A DNA stretch of 64,000 nt from Streptomyces sp. 130 (GTDB lineage: Bacteria; Actinomycetota; Actinomycetes; Streptomycetales; Streptomycetaceae), in assembly GCF_007096885.1 (NCBI RefSeq), contig NZ_VJNO01000010.1:124001-188000 (forward strand), given 5' to 3'. The position numbers were made by a program, and so were the translations under genes. Each line of letters starts with the position of its first letter. Position 1 is the first letter of the stretch. A model generated the notes under the pieces. It saw only the letters and a program-made list of their open reading frames with translations, had not been told where the DNA came from and ran no database searches. Below, one piece after another: positions 46,088 to 55,347 of the stretch.

Positions 46088-46765
46088 ATGACAGCGCTTC
46101 AGATGCCTTCCGACGCCGCCGGGGCCCGTGCCCTCCAGGACGCCCTGCGCGGCCGGGTGATCCTCGACGAGCCGGGACCGCCGCCGGGGACCGGCCGGGT
46201 GACCGGGGTCGACGTCGCCTATGACGACGACCGGGACACCGTGGCGGCGGCGGCCGTCGTGCTCGACGCCGCGACGCTGGAGGTGGTGGAGGAGGCGACC
46301 GCGGTCGGCCGGGTCAGCTTCCCGTACGTCCCGGGGCTGCTGGCCTTCCGCGAGATCCCGACCGTCCTGGCCGCCCTGGAGAACCTGCGCGCCGACCCCG
46401 GGCTCGTCGTCTGCGACGGGTACGGCAGGGCCCACCCCCGCCGCTTCGGCCTCGCGAGCCACCTCGGCGTCCTGACCGGGCTCCCGGTCATCGGAGTCGC
46501 CAAGAACCCGTTCACCTTCAGCTACGAACCGCCCGGCCCGGCGCGCGGGGACCAGTCGCCGCTGCTGGACGGGGCGGAGGAGGTCGGCCGGGCCCTGCGC
46601 ACCCGGGCCGGCACCAAGCCGGTCTACGTCTCGGTCGGGCACCGCACCGGTCTGGACAACGCCGTCGCGCACACCCTCGCGCTCGCCCGGGACTTCCGGC
46701 AGCCGGAGACGACGCGCAGGGCGGACGCCCTCTGCCGCAGGGCCCTGCGCGAGGCCGCCGGCTGA
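46088..46765 (+). CDS. nfi: Endonuclease V (deoxyinosine 3'-endonuclease)
   Basis: Protein of 225 residues; GGGGGG lies before the ATG and a TAGTGT box at 46073-46078. The three metal-binding acids are in place: D42 in GVDVAY, E89 in FREIP, D110 in CDGYGRAHPRRFG, the classic endonuclease V signature. LTGLPVIGVAKN is the helix that follows. It nicks DNA (or RNA) one base 3' of inosine. Length is normal. Its stop is three bases from the convergent reductase gene. Confidence 0.96.
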   Translation: MTALQMPSDAAGARALQDALRGRVILDEPGPPPGTGRVTGVDVAYDDDRDTVAAAAVVLDAATLEVVEEATAVGRVSFPYVPGLLAFREIPTVLAALENLRADPGLVVCDGYGRAHPRRFGLASHLGVLTGLPVIGVAKNPFTFSYEPPGPARGDQSPLLDGAEEVGRALRTRAGTKPVYVSVGHRTGLDNAVAHTLALARDFRQPETTRRADALCRRALREAAG

Positions 46766-46768
46766 AGC

Positions 46769-47959
46769 TCAGCGCTCCGCCGCCACCCGGAAGCCCAGCC
46801 CCGCCGCGACCAGCCGGTCCAGCAGCGCGTCGCCCATCGCGACGGCCGTCGTGACCTGCCCCGAGGTGGCCGGGAGCTCGTCCAGCGCCAGGCACAGCGC
46901 GGACTCCGCGAGGATCTTCGCCGTCTCGTCGTACCCCGGATCGCCGCCCGACACCTCCGTGAACACCCGCCGCCCGCCGCCCTCGCCGACGAAGCGCACC
47001 GTGAACCAGCTGCGCCGCCTGCGCTCCTCGTCCGGGCCCGTGCCGGCCTCGTAACGCCCCATCAGCCACTCCCGCGCGGCCGGCACCTGCGCGGCGCCGA
47101 CGAGCACGCCGAGCGCGGCGGTGCCGCCGAGGGCCACCGGGAGGCGCTTCACCGAGGCGTAGTGGCGGTAGCGGAAGTCGGGGCCGTAGCGCGGCAGCGC
47201 CCTCGCCGAGCGGGCGATGATCCGCGCGTCGAGCGTCGGCAGCGGAAGCGCCCAGGTGCCGGTCTCCGGGCTGAAGCGGGGGCGGCCCAGCGGAGCGTGG
47301 ACGCGGCGGCCGGCCGGCCGGGGTTCGTGCAGCCGGCGCTCCTTCGCGGCGCGCGCCGTCTGCGGGCCCCGGCCCAGCGCGGTGAGCGCCGAGGCGAACG
47401 TACCGCCGGAGAAGACGGCGTTGCTGCGGACGAAGCCGTCGACGCGCAGCGGCACGTCCTCGGGCAGCCGCCGGACCGTGAAGTAGGCGCCGAGGTCGTG
47501 CGGCACCGAGTCGAAGCCGCAGGCGTGCACGATCCGGGCGCCGGTCTCGCGGGCCCGGACGTCGTGCGCCACGTACATCCGGTCCACGAACTCCGGCTCG
47601 CCCGTCAGGTCCGCGTAGTCCGTCCCCGCCTCCGCGCAGGCGGCGACCAGCCGCTCCCCGTACCAGACGTAGGGGCCGACGGTGGTGGCCACCACGTGCG
47701 TGGACTCCGCCAGCGCGCGCAGCGAACCGGCGTCGGCCGCGTCCGCCTGGATGACCGGCAGGTCCGCGCAGCGCGGATCGAGGGCGGTCAGCCGGGTGCG
47801 CAGCTTCTCCAGCTTGGCGCGGTCGCGTCCGGAGAGGGCCCAGCGGCAGCCGTCGGGGGCGTGCCGGGCCAGATACTCGGCGGTGAGCGCGCCCACGAAG
47901 CCGGTGGCGCCGAAGAGGACCACGTCATGGGGGCGCGCGGGCCCGTTCTGCCTGTTCAC
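46769..47959 (-). CDS. Saccharopine dehydrogenase-like (trans-acting enoyl reductase type) protein
   Basis: Protein of 396 residues, GTG 47959 with GGAGG upstream. N-terminal Rossmann fold: VVLFGATGFVGALTAEYLARH, ALSGRDRAKL, TTVGPYVWYGERLVAAC and YADLTGEPEF. It matches the saccharopine dehydrogenase-like NADP proteins that include mycobacterial trans-acting enoyl reductases for complex lipids. Lysine metabolism is unlikely without partners. The substrate is unknown. Confidence 0.85.
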   Translation of the reverse strand: MNRQNGPARPHDVVLFGATGFVGALTAEYLARHAPDGCRWALSGRDRAKLEKLRTRLTALDPRCADLPVIQADAADAGSLRALAESTHVVATTVGPYVWYGERLVAACAEAGTDYADLTGEPEFVDRMYVAHDVRARETGARIVHACGFDSVPHDLGAYFTVRRLPEDVPLRVDGFVRSNAVFSGGTFASALTALGRGPQTARAAKERRLHEPRPAGRRVHAPLGRPRFSPETGTWALPLPTLDARIIARSARALPRYGPDFRYRHYASVKRLPVALGGTAALGVLVGAAQVPAAREWLMGRYEAGTGPDEERRRRSWFTVRFVGEGGGRRVFTEVSGGDPGYDETAKILAESALCLALDELPATSGQVTTAVAMGDALLDRLVAAGLGFRVAAER

Positions 47960-48102
47960 GAAAGCCTCCACGGGGGACGGCGCCGGACGGAGCGAGCAGA
48001 GGTTAGCGCGGACGCCGTGGCGGTGTGCGGGCGGGAGGGGGTCATGGGGGAACATCCATGAGTATCCGCGAGAAGAACTAAGCGCTTGCTCGGCCCAGGG
48101 GG

Positions 48103-48146
48103 TTGTGCGGAGCGCGGCACATTCTTAGCATCATCGATGTTACATC
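48103..48146 (+). promoter_or_regulatory. Promoter and operator candidate of the beta-oxidation operon
   Basis: TTGTGC (48103-48108), 17 bases, TAGCAT (48126-48131) makes a good promoter. A palindrome GATGT-T-ACATC (48136-48146) covers the expected start of transcription, which suits repression. The CoA-transferase-like gene begins at 48173. Confidence 0.5.
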
Positions 48147-48172
48147 AGTTGTGTCATACCGCTGGGGGCTCG

Positions 48173-49321
48173 ATGGCGACGACAGGGAACGGCCCGCACG
48201 GCCCGCTCGGCGGCCTGCGGGTGGTGGAGCTCGCCGGCATCGGACCCGGCCCGTTCGCCGCGATGCTCCTGGCCGATCTGGGCGCGGACGTGGTGCGGGT
48301 CGACCGCCCGGGCGGCGCCGGACTCGGCATCGACCCGGCCCGCGACCTCACCAACCGCAACAAGCGTTCGGTGCTCGTCGACCTCAAGGCCCCGGACGGC
48401 CCGGCCACCGTCCTGGAGCTGGCCGCCCGCGCCGACGTCCTCATCGAGGGCTACCGGCCGGGCGTCGCGGAACGCCTCGGCGTCGGCCCCGACGCCTGCC
48501 TGGCCCGCAATCCGAAACTGGTCTACGGGCGGATGACGGGCTGGGGCCAGGACGGGCCGCTCGCCGAGCGCGCCGGACACGACATCGCGTACATCGCGCT
48601 CACCGGCACCCTCTCCATGATCGGCCGGCCGGACGAGCCGCCCACCGTCCCCGCCAACCTGCTCGGCGACTACGCGGGCGGCTCGCTCTACCTCGTCGTC
48701 GGCATCCTCGCCGCCCTCCAGCACGCCCGGACGCCCGGTGGCACCGGACAGGTGGTCGACGCGGCGATCGTGGACGGCGCCGCCCATCTCGCCACGATGA
48801 TCCACGGCATGCTCGCGGCCGGCGGCTGGCAGGACCGGCGCGGCAGCAACCTGCTGGACGGCGGCTGCCCGTTCTACGGCTCGTACGAGACCGCCGACGG
48901 GCAGTACATGGCGGTGGGCCCGCTGGAGCAGCGGTTCTACGAGGAGTTCGTCACGCTCCTGGGCATCGCGGACACCGTCCCGGACCGCGACGACCTGTCC
49001 CGCTGGGACGAGCTGCGCGCCGCCGTCGCGGACCGGTTCCGCACCCGCAGCCGCGCCGAGTGGACCGAGGTCTTCGACGGGTCCGACGCCTGTGTGGCGC
49101 CGGTCCTCTCGCTCGGCGAGGCCCCGCACCACCCCCATCTCGCCGCCCGCGCCACCTTCGTGGAGCACGGCGGACTCACCCAGCCCGCCCCCGCGCCCCG
49201 TTTCTCGGCCACGCCCACGTCCGTGCGCACCGCCCCAGCCCTGCCGGGCGCGGACACCGAAGCCGTCGCCGCCGACTGGGACGTGCCCGGCCTGCGGACC
49301 ACTCGGAAGGACACCCCCTGA
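48173..49321 (+). CDS. CaiB/BaiF CoA-transferase family protein (alpha-methylacyl-CoA racemase-like)
   Basis: Protein of 382 residues; ATG 48173 with GGGGG upstream. Family III CoA-transferase fold: LGGLRVVELAGIGPGPFAAMLLADLGADVVRV is split here around residue 30; NKRSVLVDLK; VLIEGYRPGVAERLGVG with the region of the catalytic Asp; and GHDIAYIALTG. The short 380-residue form resembles alpha-methylacyl-CoA racemases, which epimerise branched acyl-CoAs before beta-oxidation. Stop overlaps the acyl-CoA dehydrogenase start by one base. Confidence 0.9.
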   Translation: MATTGNGPHGPLGGLRVVELAGIGPGPFAAMLLADLGADVVRVDRPGGAGLGIDPARDLTNRNKRSVLVDLKAPDGPATVLELAARADVLIEGYRPGVAERLGVGPDACLARNPKLVYGRMTGWGQDGPLAERAGHDIAYIALTGTLSMIGRPDEPPTVPANLLGDYAGGSLYLVVGILAALQHARTPGGTGQVVDAAIVDGAAHLATMIHGMLAAGGWQDRRGSNLLDGGCPFYGSYETADGQYMAVGPLEQRFYEEFVTLLGIADTVPDRDDLSRWDELRAAVADRFRTRSRAEWTEVFDGSDACVAPVLSLGEAPHHPHLAARATFVEHGGLTQPAPAPRFSATPTSVRTAPALPGADTEAVAADWDVPGLRTTRKDTP

Positions 49322-50463
49322 TGCAGCGGCAGATCTTCACCGAAGAGCACGACGCGTTCCGCGAGACCGTGCGCGCCTTCCTCGCCAAGGAGGTCCTTCC
49401 GCACTACGAGCAGTGGGAGAAGGACGGCATCGTCTCCCGCGAGGCGTGGCGCGCCGCCGGCCGGCAGGGCCTCCTCGGCCTCGCGGTGCCGGAGGAGTAC
49501 GGCGGCGGCGGCACCACCGACTTCCGCTACAGCGCGGTCCTGGCCGAGGAGTTCACCCGGGCCGGCACGCCCGGTCTCGCGCTCGGGCTGCACAACGACA
49601 TCATCGGCCCGTACCTCACCGGCCTCGCCACCGACGAGCAGAAGCGGCGCTGGCTGCCGGGCTTCTGCAGCGGCGAGACCATCACCGCCATCGCCATGAC
49701 CGAACCCGGCGCCGGCTCCGACCTCCAGGGCATCCGCACCACCGCCGAGGACAAGGGCGACCACTGGCTGCTCAACGGTTCCAAGACCTTCATCTCCAAC
49801 GGCATCCTGGCCGACCTGGTGGTCGTCGTCGCGAAGACCACCCCGGAGGGCGGCGCGAAGGGCCTCTCACTGATCGTGGTGGAGCGCGGCGCGGAGGGCT
49901 TCGAGCGGGGCCGCAACCTCGACAAGATCGGCCAGAAGTCCCAGGACACCGCCGAGCTGTTCTTCCACGACGTGCGCGTCCCGAAGGAGAACCTGCTCGG
50001 TGAGCGCGACGGCGCCTTCATCCACCTGATGACCAACCTCGCCCAGGAGCGCATGGGCATAGCCGTCGCCGGGATCGCCGCCGCCGAACACCTCCTGGAG
50101 ATCACCACCGCGTACGTCAAGGAGCGCGAGGCGTTCGGCCGGCCGCTCGCGGGGCTCCAGCACATCCGCTTCGAGATCGCGGAGATGGCCACCGAGTGCG
50201 CCGTCACCCGGGCCTTCCTGGACCGGTGCATCGTGGACCACTCCGACGGGACCCTCGACGCCGTGCACGCCTCGATGGCGAAGTGGTGGGCGACCGAGCT
50301 GCAGAAGCGCGTCGCCGACCGGTGCCTCCAACTCCACGGCGGCTACGGCTACATGGCGGAGTACCCGGTGGCCCGGGCGTTCACCGACGGCCGTATCCAG
50401 ACCATCTACGGCGGCACGACGGAGATCATGAAGGAGATCATCGGCCGCTCGCTGCTCGCCTGA
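49321..50463 (+). CDS. Acyl-CoA dehydrogenase
   Basis: Protein of 380 residues in one-base overlap with the CaiB-type gene. Domains in order: helical ([19 protein letters not shown]), beta with [16 protein letters not shown] and FISNG, helical with [18 protein letters not shown] and the C-terminal [11 protein letters not shown] carrying the likely catalytic Glu. First oxidation step of acyl-CoA degradation. It resembles long or branched chain dehydrogenases more than the protein at 10599. Confidence 0.95.
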   Translation: MQRQIFTEEHDAFRETVRAFLAKEVLPHYEQWEKDGIVSREAWRAAGRQGLLGLAVPEEYGGGGTTDFRYSAVLAEEFTRAGTPGLALGLHNDIIGPYLTGLATDEQKRRWLPGFCSGETITAIAMTEPGAGSDLQGIRTTAEDKGDHWLLNGSKTFISNGILADLVVVVAKTTPEGGAKGLSLIVVERGAEGFERGRNLDKIGQKSQDTAELFFHDVRVPKENLLGERDGAFIHLMTNLAQERMGIAVAGIAAAEHLLEITTAYVKEREAFGRPLAGLQHIRFEIAEMATECAVTRAFLDRCIVDHSDGTLDAVHASMAKWWATELQKRVADRCLQLHGGYGYMAEYPVARAFTDGRIQTIYGGTTEIMKEIIGRSLLA

Positions 50464-50512
50464 CCCGGCTCCCGCACCACGCCCGCGCCACCACCCTCGA
50501 AAGGCAGCTGTC

Positions 50513-51727
50513 TTGAGTACCGAAGCATTCGTCTACGACGCGATCCGCACCCCGCGCGGCCGCGGCAAGGCCAACGGAGCCCTGCACGGCACCAAGCCCA
50601 TCGACCTCGTCGTCGGCCTGATCCACGAGATCCGAAGCCGCTTCCCCGGCCTCGACCCGGCCGCCGTCGACGACATCGTCCTCGGCGTCGTCAGCCCGCT
50701 CGGCGACCAGGGCTCCGACATCGCCCGGATCGCCGCCATCGCGGCCGGACTGCCCGACACCGTCGCCGGCGTCCAGGAGAACCGCTTCTGCGCCTCGGGC
50801 CTCGAAGCCGTCAACCTGGCCGCCGCGAAGGTGCGTTCGGGCTGGGAGGACCTGATCCTCGCGGGTGGCGTCGAGTCGATGTCCCGCGTGCCGATGGGCT
50901 CCGACGGCGGCGCCTGGGCGATGGACCCGATGACCAACTTCGAGACCGGCTTCGCCCCGCAGGGCATCGGCGCCGACCTCATCGCCACCATCGAGGGCTT
51001 CTCCCGCCGCGACGTGGACGAGTACGCCGCGCTCTCCCAGGAGCGGGCCGCCGAGGCGTGGAAGGAGAACCGCTTCGCGCGGTCCGTCGTCCCCGTGAAG
51101 GACCGCAACGGCCTCGTCGTCCTCGACCACGACGAGCACATGCGCCCCGGCACCACCGCCGACTCGCTCGCCGCGCTCAAGCCGTCCTTCGCGACGATCG
51201 GCGAGATGGGCGGATTCGACGCGGTGGCGCTCCAGAAGTACCACTGGGTCGAGAAGATCGACCACGTCCACCACGCGGGCAACTCCTCCGGCATCGTGGA
51301 CGGCGCCTCCCTCGTCGCCATCGGCAACCGGGAGATCGGCGAGCGCCACGGACTCACCCCGCGCGCCCGTATCGTCTCCGCCGCCGTCTCCGGCTCGGAG
51401 CCGACCATCATGCTCACCGGGCCCGCCCCCGCCACCCGCAAGGCGCTGGCCAAGGCCGGGCTGACCATCGACGACATCGACCTCATCGAGATCAACGAGG
51501 CCTTCGCCGGGGTCGTCCTGCGGTTCGTCCGGGACATGGGCGTCTCCCTCGACAAGGTCAACGTCAACGGCGGCGCCATCGCGCTCGGCCACCCGCTGGG
51601 CGCCACCGGCGCCATGATCCTCGGCACCCTCATCGACGAACTGGAGCGCCGGGACGAGCGCTACGGCCTGGCCACCCTGTGCGTGGGCGGCGGCATGGGC
51701 ATCGCCACCGTCGTCGAGCGTCTCTGA
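50513..51727 (+). CDS. fadA: Acetyl-CoA C-acyltransferase (3-ketoacyl-CoA thiolase)
   Basis: Protein of 404 residues, TTG 50513 with GAAAGG upstream. Thiolase residues: nucleophilic Cys93 in [26 protein letters not shown] with the activating His, and LCVGGGMG with the second Cys. The N-terminus [19 protein letters not shown] fits FadA-type degradative thiolases. It cleaves 3-ketoacyl-CoA to acetyl-CoA, the last step of the cycle, and precedes fadB by 30 bases as the partner subunit. Confidence 0.96.
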   Translation: MSTEAFVYDAIRTPRGRGKANGALHGTKPIDLVVGLIHEIRSRFPGLDPAAVDDIVLGVVSPLGDQGSDIARIAAIAAGLPDTVAGVQENRFCASGLEAVNLAAAKVRSGWEDLILAGGVESMSRVPMGSDGGAWAMDPMTNFETGFAPQGIGADLIATIEGFSRRDVDEYAALSQERAAEAWKENRFARSVVPVKDRNGLVVLDHDEHMRPGTTADSLAALKPSFATIGEMGGFDAVALQKYHWVEKIDHVHHAGNSSGIVDGASLVAIGNREIGERHGLTPRARIVSAAVSGSEPTIMLTGPAPATRKALAKAGLTIDDIDLIEINEAFAGVVLRFVRDMGVSLDKVNVNGGAIALGHPLGATGAMILGTLIDELERRDERYGLATLCVGGGMGIATVVERL

Positions 51728-51757
51728 CCGTCCCCTTCCTACGGAGAAGACAAACCC

Positions 51758-53956
51758 ATGACCGAGAGCACGACCATCCGCTGGGAACAGGACGAGACCG
51801 GCGTCGTCACCCTCGTACTGGACGACCCCAGCCAGTCCGCCAACACGATGAACCAGGCGTTCAAGGACTCCATCGCGGCCGTCGCCGACCGCGCCGAGGC
51901 CGAGCAGGACTCCATCCGGGGCATCATCTACACCTCCGCCAAGAAGACCTTCTTCGCCGGCGGCGACCTCAAGGAAATGATCAGGATCGGTCCCGAGGAC
52001 GCCCAGCTCGCGTTCGACACCGGCACCGCCATCAAGAACTCGCTGCGCCGCATCGAGACGCTCGGCAAGCCCGTCGTCGCCGCCATCAACGGCGCGGCCC
52101 TCGGCGGCGGTTACGAGATCGCGCTCGCGGCCCACCACCGCATCGCCCTCGACGCGCCCGGCTCCCGCATCGGCCTCCCCGAGGTCACCCTCGGCCTCCT
52201 CCCGGCGGGCGGCGGCGTCACCCGCACCGTACGCCTCATGGGCATCGCGGACGCCCTGCTCAAGGTCCTCCTCCAGGGCACCCAGTACACCCCGCGCCGC
52301 GCGCTGGAGAACGGCCTCGTCCACGAGGTCGCCGCCACGCCCGAGGAGATGCTGGAGAAGGCCCGCGCCTTCATCGACGCCCACCCCGAGTCCCGGCAGC
52401 CCTGGGACGTCAAGGGCTACAAGATCCCCGGCGGCATCCCGTCGCACCCGAAGTTCGCCGCGAACCTGCCGGCGTTCCCGTCCAACCTGAAGAAGCAGAT
52501 CGCGGGCGCGCCCATGCCGGCGCCGCGCAACATCCTCGCCGCCGCCGTCGAGGGCTCCCAGGTCGACTTCGAGACGGCCCTCACCATCGAGGCCCGGTAC
52601 TTCACCGAGCTGGTCACCGGCCAGGTCTCCAAGAACATGATCCAGGCCTTCTTCTTCGACCTCCAGGCCGTCAACTCGGGCGCCAGCCGCCCCAAGGACA
52701 TCGAGGAGCGCCACGTCCGCAAGGTCGCCGTCCTCGGCGCCGGCATGATGGGCGCGGGCATCGCGTACTCCTGTGCCAGGGCCGGGATCGACGTCGTCCT
52801 CAAGGACGTGTCCGCCGAGGCCGCCGCCAAGGGCAAGGCGTACAGCGAGAAGCTGCTCGACAAGGCGCTGTCCCGGGGCCGTACCACCGAGGCGAAGCGC
52901 GACGAGCTGCTGGCCCGGATCACGCCGACCGCCGATGTGGCCGACCTCGCGGGCTGCGACGCGGTCATCGAGGCCGTGTTCGAGGACACCGCCCTCAAGC
53001 ACCAGGTGTTCCAGGAGATCCAGGACGTCATCGAGCCCGACGCGCTGCTCTGCTCCAACACCTCCACCCTCCCGATCACCGTGCTCGCCGAAGGCGTCTC
53101 GCGCCCCGTCGACTTCATCGGGCTGCACTTCTTCTCACCGGTCGACAAGATGCCGCTGGTCGAGATCATCAAGGGCGAGAAGACCGGCGACGAGGCGCTG
53201 GCCCGCGCGTTCGACCTGGTCCGCCGGATCAGGAAGACCCCGATCGTCGTCAACGACTCGCGCGGCTTCTTCACCTCGCGCGTCATCGGCCAGTTCATCA
53301 ACGAGGGTGTCGCCATGGTCGGCGAGGGCGTCGAGCCCGCCTCCGTCGAGCAGGCCGCCGCGCAGGCCGGCTACCCGGCCAAGGTGCTCTCCCTGATGGA
53401 CGAGCTGACCCTCACCCTGCCGCGCAAGATCCGCGACGAGACCCGCAGGGCCGTCGAGGAGGCGGGCGGCAGCTGGCCCGGCCACCCGGCGGACGCGGTG
53501 ATCGACCGGATGGTCGACGAGTTCGGCCGCACCGGCCGCAGCGGCGGCGCGGGCTTCTACGAGTACGACGAGAGCGGCAAGCGCACCCGTCTGTGGCCGG
53601 GCCTGCGCGAGCACTTCGGGGGCCGCTCCCCGGACGGGCACAGCACGAAGCCCGGGACGGACATCCCGTTCACCGACATGCAGGAACGCATGCTCTTCTC
53701 CGAGGCTCTGGACAGCGTCCGCTGCCTGGAGGAGAACGTCCTGATCACCGTCGCCGACGCCAACATCGGTTCCATCATGGGCATCGGCTTCCCGCCGTGG
53801 ACCGGCGGCGTGCTCCAGTACATCAACGGTTACGAGGGCGGCCTGCCCGGCTTCGTGGCCCGCGCCCGGGAACTCGCCGAGCGCTACGGGGACCGCTTCC
53901 TGCCGCCCGCGCTGCTGGTGGAGAAGGCGGAGAAGGGCGAGACCTTCCACGACTGA
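51758..53956 (+). CDS. fadB: Multifunctional fatty-acid oxidation protein (enoyl-CoA hydratase / 3-hydroxyacyl-CoA dehydrogenase)
   Basis: Protein of 732 residues. N-terminal crotonase domain (~1-190) with FFAGGDLKEM and NGAALGGGYEIALA, whose oxyanion loop is complete, and LPEVTLGLLPAGGG with the catalytic Glu. NAD domain starts at ~322 (VAVLGAGMMGAGIAY). The catalytic His is in DFIGLHFFSPVDKMPLVEI, and C-terminal helical domains follow. It performs hydration and NAD oxidation of enoyl-CoA and forms the trifunctional complex with FadA. Ends against a hairpin. Confidence 0.97.
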   Translation: MTESTTIRWEQDETGVVTLVLDDPSQSANTMNQAFKDSIAAVADRAEAEQDSIRGIIYTSAKKTFFAGGDLKEMIRIGPEDAQLAFDTGTAIKNSLRRIETLGKPVVAAINGAALGGGYEIALAAHHRIALDAPGSRIGLPEVTLGLLPAGGGVTRTVRLMGIADALLKVLLQGTQYTPRRALENGLVHEVAATPEEMLEKARAFIDAHPESRQPWDVKGYKIPGGIPSHPKFAANLPAFPSNLKKQIAGAPMPAPRNILAAAVEGSQVDFETALTIEARYFTELVTGQVSKNMIQAFFFDLQAVNSGASRPKDIEERHVRKVAVLGAGMMGAGIAYSCARAGIDVVLKDVSAEAAAKGKAYSEKLLDKALSRGRTTEAKRDELLARITPTADVADLAGCDAVIEAVFEDTALKHQVFQEIQDVIEPDALLCSNTSTLPITVLAEGVSRPVDFIGLHFFSPVDKMPLVEIIKGEKTGDEALARAFDLVRRIRKTPIVVNDSRGFFTSRVIGQFINEGVAMVGEGVEPASVEQAAAQAGYPAKVLSLMDELTLTLPRKIRDETRRAVEEAGGSWPGHPADAVIDRMVDEFGRTGRSGGAGFYEYDESGKRTRLWPGLREHFGGRSPDGHSTKPGTDIPFTDMQERMLFSEALDSVRCLEENVLITVADANIGSIMGIGFPPWTGGVLQYINGYEGGLPGFVARARELAERYGDRFLPPALLVEKAEKGETFHD

Positions 53957-53961
53957 GCCGA

Positions 53962-53999
53962 TGCGGGCCGTGTTCACTCCGCGGTGAACGCGGCCCGCA
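53962..53999. terminator. Bidirectional terminator between fadB and the MerR gene
   Basis: A 16-base stem TGCGGGCCGTGTTCAC / GTGAACGCGGCCCGCA with one G-T pair and a six-base loop lies six bases past the fadB stop and covers the last bases of the MerR gene. Confidence 0.75.
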
Positions 54000-54705
54000 G
54001 CTCCTCCTTCAGCGACCGCTGGAAGGCGGTCACCAGGGCCTGGAGCACCATCGGCTGCATGTGCGCGGACAGCGACTTCATCGCCTTGACGTGCTCGGGG
54101 TCCGCCTCCCGCTCCCGGTACGGGTTCCACACCTCGTCCCTGAAGAGCCGGGTCAGCTCCTGCGCGGCGGACCGGGTGTGCTCCATCAGGACCGTACGGG
54201 CGGCCAGGATCGTCTCGTGCGCGATCGGCACGTCGAGCAGCTCCACCCCGAGCCGGAGCAGCCCCGGGTCGAGCCGGAAGACCCCGTCCCCGGGCGCGGA
54301 CCGCTCCAGCACCCCCATCGCGGCCAGCCGGTCGAGGTCCTGGTCGCTGAGCGGCCGGCCCGCCCGGCGTTCCAGCTCCGCCCGCGAGGCGTCCTCCGGC
54401 GCGTCCGGCGCCCAGGAGGCGACCAGCGCCCGGTGGATGGCCAGGTCGTGGGCGCTCAGATCGGGCGGCAGCTGCTCCAGGTACCGTTCGATCGCGGCGA
54501 GCGTCATGCCCTGGTGCTGAAGCTCCTCGATGAGCGCCAGCCGTGACAGGTGGCCGTGCCCGTAGTGCCCGACCCGGCGCGGCCCGATCACCGGCGGCGG
54601 CAGCAGCCCCCGGGTGCTGTAGAACCGCACCGTCCGCACGGTCACCCCGGCGCGGGCCGCCAGTTCGTCGACGGTGAGCTTCGGCTCCTCGGCCTCGGTC
54701 GCCAT
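53974..54705 (-). CDS. MerR-family transcriptional regulator
   Basis: Protein of 243 residues, ATG 54705 with GAGGAG upstream. N-terminal winged helix (LTVDELAARAGVTVRTVRFY, STRGLLPPP) and dimerisation helix (RLALIEELQHQGMTLAAIERYL). The ~150-residue C-terminal domain lacks clustered Cys, so a metal is not expected; it may bind an acyl-CoA-like ligand. Its convergent position to the beta-oxidation operon makes it the natural candidate regulator, but its own palindrome (54746-54758) is not repeated at the operon promoter. Confidence 0.9.
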   Translation of the reverse strand: MATEAEEPKLTVDELAARAGVTVRTVRFYSTRGLLPPPVIGPRRVGHYGHGHLSRLALIEELQHQGMTLAAIERYLEQLPPDLSAHDLAIHRALVASWAPDAPEDASRAELERRAGRPLSDQDLDRLAAMGVLERSAPGDGVFRLDPGLLRLGVELLDVPIAHETILAARTVLMEHTRSAAQELTRLFRDEVWNPYREREADPEHVKAMKSLSAHMQPMVLQALVTAFQRSLKEELRAAFTAE

Positions 54706-54745
54706 GTCCGCTCCTCGTGTCCGGTGCTGCGCCCCACTCGGTGCA

Positions 54746-54758
54746 ACAGTATTGCTGT
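54746..54758. promoter_or_regulatory. Palindrome upstream of the MerR gene
   Basis: ACAG-TATTG-CTGT, 41-53 bases upstream of the MerR start. MerR proteins bind between the -35 and -10 boxes of their own promoters, and this site is placed for autoregulation. Confidence 0.45.
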
Positions 54759-54819
54759 CTCACCACCGATGTGAAAGTGGCGGCGGCCCACTGTCAGTGC
54801 CGCCGCCTAGCCTGGACGG

Positions 54820-55296
54820 ATGTCCGAGATCATGTACGTACGGGGGGACGCGACCGCTCCGCAGGGCAAGGGCGTCAAGGTGATCGTGCACGTCTGCAAC
54901 GATCTCGGCGGCTGGGGCAAGGGCTTCGTCCTGGCCCTCTCGCGGCGCTGGCCCGAGCCCGAGGCCGCGTACCGCGGCTGGCACCGGGAGCGCGCCCGGA
55001 ACGACTTCGGTCTGGGCGCGGTGCAGTTCGTCCAGGTCACTCCCGTCGTCTGGGTGGCGAACGTGGTGGGGCAGCACGGGATGCGCCGGGGCAGCAAGGG
55101 TGTTCCGGTGCGCTACGAGGCCATCGACACGGGGCTCGCCGCCGTGGCCGACCGGGCGCTGGAGCTCGGCGCCTCGGTGCACATGCCCCGGATCGGCTGC
55201 GGCCTCGCGGGCGGCACGTGGTCCCGGATCGAGCCGCTGATCGAAGGCCGGCTGACCGCCCGGGGCCTGCCCGTGACCGTGTACGACTTCGGCTGA
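54820..55296 (+). CDS. Macro-domain-like protein
   Basis: Protein of 158 residues. It fits a macro domain of the Appr-1-p processing type: IMYVRGDATAPQGKGVKVIVHVCND with the expected start strand and adenine Asp, GWGKGFVLALSRRWP, VANVVGQHGM and MPRIGCGLAGG as the phosphate loop. Such domains bind or hydrolyse ADP-ribose derivatives. A TAGCCT box (54808-54813) ends six bases before the ATG; no ribosome site, so probably leaderless. Divergent from MerR. Confidence 0.85.
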   Translation: MSEIMYVRGDATAPQGKGVKVIVHVCNDLGGWGKGFVLALSRRWPEPEAAYRGWHRERARNDFGLGAVQFVQVTPVVWVANVVGQHGMRRGSKGVPVRYEAIDTGLAAVADRALELGASVHMPRIGCGLAGGTWSRIEPLIEGRLTARGLPVTVYDFG

Positions 55297-55347
55297 GCGC
55301 CGGATACGCTGGCCGCCGTCGGCCGGGCGGTGGTCAGGGGAGGGTCA

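Noticed and set aside
50438-53128. Minus-strand frame of 896 residues opposite fadA and fadB
   Set aside because: Antisense shadow in very GC-rich DNA with a Gly/Asp/Val-rich repetitive composition. The plus-strand genes are unmistakable.
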